Source of the DNA: B10-G9 sp964627755
GTDB taxonomy: Bacteria; Chloroflexota; Anaerolineae; Anaerolineales; UBA11858
Assembly (NCBI GenBank): GCA_964627755.1
Contig: CAZVIH010000110.1
Coordinates: 19,662-83,661 of the forward strand
Reading direction: 5' to 3'
Length of the DNA: 64,000 nt
The stretch's first letter is position 1; the number at the start of each line of letters is the position of its first letter. Below the pieces are notes generated by a model, which had not been told where the DNA came from, did no database searches, and was given only the letters and a program-made list of their open reading frames with translations. The translations under genes and the position numbers were made by a program. Shown one piece after another: positions 60,629 to 64,000 of the stretch.

Positions 60629-63331
60629 ATGCAAAAAATCCACATTATTCCTCATACTCACTGGGATCGCGAGTGGTATAAACCCTTCCAATATTTCAGG
60701 ATCAAGCTGGTTTTTGTCATTGATAAATTAATCCAGATATTAGAAGAGGATCAGGAATTCCGCTCTTTTTTGCTGGACGGCCAGACCATCGTTCTGGAAG
60801 ATTATTTAGAAATAAAACCTGGTAATCGGGATAGATTGAAAAACCTGATCAGCGCTGGACGGATCCAGGTCGGACCCTGGTATATCCAACCGGACGAGTT
60901 TGCCCCAGACGGCGAGTCGCTGGTTAGGAATCTTCTGATCGGTACCAGGATCGCCAAGGAATTTGGAAGGTCAATGCAGGTGGGTTACCTCCCGGATTCA
61001 TTTGGCCATTCTGGTCAAATGCCCCAGATCTTAAACGGTTTTGGCATCTCCTCAGCCGTGGTAATGCGCGGTATAGACGCAGATACTATGCAAAAATCTG
61101 AATTTCGCTGGATAGGGATCGACGGAGCTGAAGTCCTGGCCATTTATCTTCCCCAGGGATACAGCAACGGCATGTTCCTTCCCGAGGGCTATCGAGAGTT
61201 TAAATACCGCCTTTTATTTACGGTACGCAGCCTGAGGAAGTGGGCCACAACAAATAACATTTTGATCATGAATGGTGTAGACCATCAGTTCCCCCAGGCA
61301 CAGATTCCTGCTCATATTGCTCAGCTGAATAAAGGGAAGAAGAAATCCTCTTACAGAATCAGCACTTTGGAAGATTATATTGAGGCGGTGCGGGCAGAAA
61401 ATCCAGTACTGCCTGTGCTTAATAATGATTTACTGGTCCCGGTCCGCAACAGGGTTCACTCAAGTATTGCCTCCACAAGGATATATCAGAAACAGAAAAA
61501 CCGGAGAATGGAAGCTCTGCTTGAAAAATATGTTGAACCCATAATCACGATTGCATGGATCAAAAATACTGCTTATCCAACCGGATTGATCAATCAGGCC
61601 TGGAAGATCCTGATCCAAAACCAAACTCATGATGGGATTTGCGGCTGCTGCCTGGATGAGGTACATCGGGAAATGGATCAGCGTTTTGTAGATGTGAAAA
61701 ATATCGGCGAGACACTGCAGAACATTTATGCCAGAGCAATCGCGAGAAGAATTTCCTGTGATGATCTCTCCCTGACAGTGTTTAACAATGCCTTTACAAA
61801 AGGACGACAGATCGTAAAAGCCAGCATTTTCACTAATTTATCCAATTTCACTATTTCGGATTCAGACGGGAATACCATTCCCTACCAGATTGATCAGATC
61901 GAGGATGTAGACCTATCAGAGAAAAGCATCTGGACCCTATATCTAAAAGGAAATGAGAGCACCAAAAAATACGATATCACCTTTTCCGCCGAATTTGATT
62001 TTAATATTGGTTACAAGGTATATAAAATATCCAAAGGGGAAAGTAAAAAAGTACCAGGGTCGCTGATCTCTGTTACCGATAATGTCATTGAAAATGAATT
62101 CATCAGAGTGGAGATAAATAAAAACGGCAGTTTGAACCTGATGGATAAACAAACGAAATTTGAGTACCAGGATCTACACATCTTTGAAGATTGCGGTGAC
62201 GCAGGAGATACCTACAATTATTCCCCGGTAAAAAACGACACGATCATCACCTCAAAAGACATTCTAGTATCCTACAAAATCACCCGTGAAGGTCCTTTCT
62301 CTTGTGAAGTGACCATCAATTATGCTCTTAATGTTCCAGTTGAGCTGATCAATCAGGATCAGAACCGTTCAAACGAAACGGTGATACTCCCGATCACAAC
62401 CCGGATGACAATCTATTCTGAACATAAAAGACTGGATTTTCAAACCCGGATCGATAACACAGCCAGGGATCACCGCCTGCGAATTTTATTCCCTTCAGGG
62501 ATAAAAACGAATTATTCCTGGGCTGAAACCCAGTTTGGGATCATTCAGAGAGAGACCAAACCGGAAAATAAGGATTGGGAAAAGAAAAAATGGCATGAAA
62601 AGCCCCTGCCGATTTATTCCCAGCAGAAATTTATCGACCTGAATGATGGAAACCACGGGTTGGCTGTGCTGAATAGAGGGCTTCCAGAATATGAGATCTA
62701 TCCAGATGAGACCTCCACAATCGCTATCACTCTTATCCGCAGTGTCGGCCTGATGGGAAAAGGTGACCTATTGGTCAGACCAGGTCGGCCATCCGGTATC
62801 AACACCCCCACTCCAGACGCGCAATGTTCAGGGATCCAGGTACTCGAGTATTCCATCTTCCCCCATGCAGGCGGCACAGATCAGGAAAATCTCACAAAAC
62901 ATGCTGTGGAATACGATGCGGCGCCATTGGCAGTTCAGAACCAACTCAAATTTGAAAAAATGCTTAAGAAATATGGCCTGCTTTTAAAGCTCATATCACT
63001 GGAGACTTTAAACAGCCATGTCTATGATAAGCTTGAAGATCTTGATCCTGTGGATTTCAAACTGGCCGCAATCAGTAATGATCGATTGATCATTTCAGCC
63101 GTAAAAAAAGCCGAGGACGACCAGGCTTTGATAATTCGTTTTTATAATTCTGGAACGCAGCCGGTGGTTGATGCCTCAATTGAACTCAAACTCCAGGCCA
63201 GTTGCGGCTTTCTAGCTGATCTTAATGAAGATCAGCTGGGAGCACTGGAAACGATCGCCCCTGGAGTTTACAGAATTCCGGAAGTCAAGCCAAACTCTGT
63301 TGTTACTTTATATTTCCCCCTAACTCAGTGA
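60629..63331 (+). CDS. mngB: GH38 alpha-mannosidase (mannosylglycerate hydrolase-like)
   Basis: 900 residues, similar in length to E. coli MngB (877). The GH38 start HIIPHTHWDREWY has the zinc His and Asp. VGYLPDSFGHSGQMPQIL holds the nucleophile Asp. NQTHDGICGCCLDEVHREM is a late conserved zinc and substrate block. It cleaves alpha-mannosyl links in the cytosol; with the PTS it would release phosphomannose and glycerate from imported mannosylglycerate phosphate. The MngR-type regulator is not adjacent. Confidence 0.9.
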   Translation: MQKIHIIPHTHWDREWYKPFQYFRIKLVFVIDKLIQILEEDQEFRSFLLDGQTIVLEDYLEIKPGNRDRLKNLISAGRIQVGPWYIQPDEFAPDGESLVRNLLIGTRIAKEFGRSMQVGYLPDSFGHSGQMPQILNGFGISSAVVMRGIDADTMQKSEFRWIGIDGAEVLAIYLPQGYSNGMFLPEGYREFKYRLLFTVRSLRKWATTNNILIMNGVDHQFPQAQIPAHIAQLNKGKKKSSYRISTLEDYIEAVRAENPVLPVLNNDLLVPVRNRVHSSIASTRIYQKQKNRRMEALLEKYVEPIITIAWIKNTAYPTGLINQAWKILIQNQTHDGICGCCLDEVHREMDQRFVDVKNIGETLQNIYARAIARRISCDDLSLTVFNNAFTKGRQIVKASIFTNLSNFTISDSDGNTIPYQIDQIEDVDLSEKSIWTLYLKGNESTKKYDITFSAEFDFNIGYKVYKISKGESKKVPGSLISVTDNVIENEFIRVEINKNGSLNLMDKQTKFEYQDLHIFEDCGDAGDTYNYSPVKNDTIITSKDILVSYKITREGPFSCEVTINYALNVPVELINQDQNRSNETVILPITTRMTIYSEHKRLDFQTRIDNTARDHRLRILFPSGIKTNYSWAETQFGIIQRETKPENKDWEKKKWHEKPLPIYSQQKFIDLNDGNHGLAVLNRGLPEYEIYPDETSTIAITLIRSVGLMGKGDLLVRPGRPSGINTPTPDAQCSGIQVLEYSIFPHAGGTDQENLTKHAVEYDAAPLAVQNQLKFEKMLKKYGLLLKLISLETLNSHVYDKLEDLDPVDFKLAAISNDRLIISAVKKAEDDQALIIRFYNSGTQPVVDASIELKLQASCGFLADLNEDQLGALETIAPGVYRIPEVKPNSVVTLYFPLTQ

Positions 63332-63366
63332 TTTTTAAATCCCCGAATATTCCAATCTCTTATTAG

Positions 63367-63402
63367 AAAAAAGGTCTGCTTGATATTGAGCAGACCTTTT
63401 TA
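63367..63402 (+). terminator. Terminator between mngB and the partial end gene
   Basis: AAAAAGGTCTGCT and AGCAGACCTTTTT form a 13-bp perfect stem around TGATATTG. It can serve both converging transcripts. Confidence 0.9.
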
Positions 63403-63418
63403 ATTCATCCAGATTCAT

Positions 63419-64000
63419 TTAGGGACACAATCCCGGTTCATTTCCAGTAGGCGTAAAACCAAAATAAGAACGACAGGTGGTATCGATCAGATATAATGAT
63501 TTGATGGGATAAATCGGGCTCCCGGGATAAGGACTTCCAGCACTTTCTTCTGTGAAGCGATCGTTGTAATCTCTATAATCAATTGCCAGTAATCCATCAT
63601 CTGCCCAGGCACTCCACAAGTAGCCGGTATATCCAATCAAATCAGTTTTGTAGGCTATCTGCAGGCTTTTGGGATCATCAGGATTCCTGCGAACCCAGAT
63701 TAGATCTGGGTCTCCTCCTTCTCCGCTGTCAAAAAGAAGGGATTCATAACCATTTAATCCCTCTACGGGATCGTCATTTTTCATCGGTCTTTCTCCGCCG
63801 ACATCCCCATCCAGATCCTGGTAAACCTGGACATCATTTACACTCCAGTCAATGCTGCGCGGTACACCGGTCTGTATCAAGAGATCACCTCGCCCATTTT
63901 CATCGAGGTCTATCTCAAGTCCATATTTCATCGTTCCGTTTTCTGGCAAATCCTCAGCAAGATAAATGATCGCATAGGTCCAGGTAGGTCCTACCTTTAA
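63419..64000 (-). CDS. C-terminal part of a secreted or surface protein (runs off window)
   Basis: 193 codons of an open frame that continues past the window edge; the TTG near 63949 is not the start, since the frame is open upstream of it. LDENGRGDLLIQTGVP, VYQDLDGDVGGE and acidic DxDxNGxGDLL motifs look like calcium-type or FG-GAP-like loops in secreted proteins. The end has TTCRSYFGFTPTGNEPGLC, two Cys that may pair. Function unknown. It converges on mngB across the terminator. Confidence 0.7.
   Translation of the reverse strand, partial: LKVGPTWTYAIIYLAEDLPENGTMKYGLEIDLDENGRGDLLIQTGVPRSIDWSVNDVQVYQDLDGDVGGERPMKNDDPVEGLNGYESLLFDSGEGGDPDLIWVRRNPDDPKSLQIAYKTDLIGYTGYLWSAWADDGLLAIDYRDYNDRFTEESAGSPYPGSPIYPIKSLYLIDTTCRSYFGFTPTGNEPGLCP

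Noticed and set aside
1..64000. CRISPR arrays, rRNA genes, intact insertion sequences
   Set aside because: None seen. The only tandem repeat with regular units is the coding 36-bp repeat at 58126, with no spacers.

Overview
The window looks like chromosomal DNA of an anaerobic Chloroflexota bacterium, probably of the Anaerolineae type. This is inferred from gene content: many lipoproteins with Thr/Pro-rich linkers, a Wood-Ljungdahl-type methylene-tetrahydrofolate reductase tied to heterodisulfide-reductase-like subunits, [NiFe] hydrogenase maturation genes and UGA-encoded selenocysteine. No rRNA is present, so the assignment is provisional.

Layout. 1-716: start of ligA (minus strand, runs off the window). 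923-10797: one long plus-strand operon. It opens with a zinc-ribbon membrane protein and a DUF2207-like membrane protein ending in a Cys-Ala tail. A radical SAM/SPASM enzyme with a PqqD-like N-terminus follows, then a GT2 glycosyltransferase, two LpxL-type acyltransferases around a CDP-alcohol phosphatidyltransferase, a PAP2 phosphatase and a nitroreductase. It ends with a radical SAM paralogue lacking its cluster cysteines and a methyltransferase. 10909-11840: HD hydrolase and MazG. 11890-14032 (minus): PspC/LiaF-like envelope-stress membrane proteins. 14169-16579 (minus): CpaF ATPase and an HDAC-like deacetylase. 16706-19654: lipase, TPR protein, thioredoxin-VKOR fusion. 19680-25493: complete hypABFCDE operon.

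26123-41126 is the metabolic core. It holds two giant HdrA-GltD/NfnB-HdrA fusion flavoproteins, each followed by a selenocysteine-containing MvhD. A response regulator and a CNMP-binding histidine kinase sit between the two copies. MetV, MetF and an HdrC-HdrB fusion complete the set. It reads as an electron-bifurcating or confurcating MTHFR complex with duplicated electron-input modules. 41367-44722: serine module (aminotransferase, SerA, DUF1015).

44822-48537: lipoprotein, small conserved protein, hisS followed directly by tRNA-His, an SDR and a CAT-anticodon tRNA. 48513-55552 is a decayed island. The tRNA 3' end recurs exactly at 55522 and in degenerate form at 51343. Each copy is followed by a hairpin and an ORF beginning Val-Phe, and two of these resemble a tyrosine integrase N-terminus. 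The island carries secreted proteins and an unusual amidohydrolase fused to a caspase/C13-like domain. 55886-63331: PlsY, a FecR-like lipoprotein with repeats, and a split fructose-family PTS with a GH38 alpha-mannosidase, probably for mannosylglycerate. 63419-64000: partial secreted or surface protein.

The strongest candidates for a new system are the duplicated seleno-MvhD/HdrA-NfnB-HdrA module and the Cys-Ala-tail/radical SAM/pseudo-radical SAM/lipid-enzyme operon.
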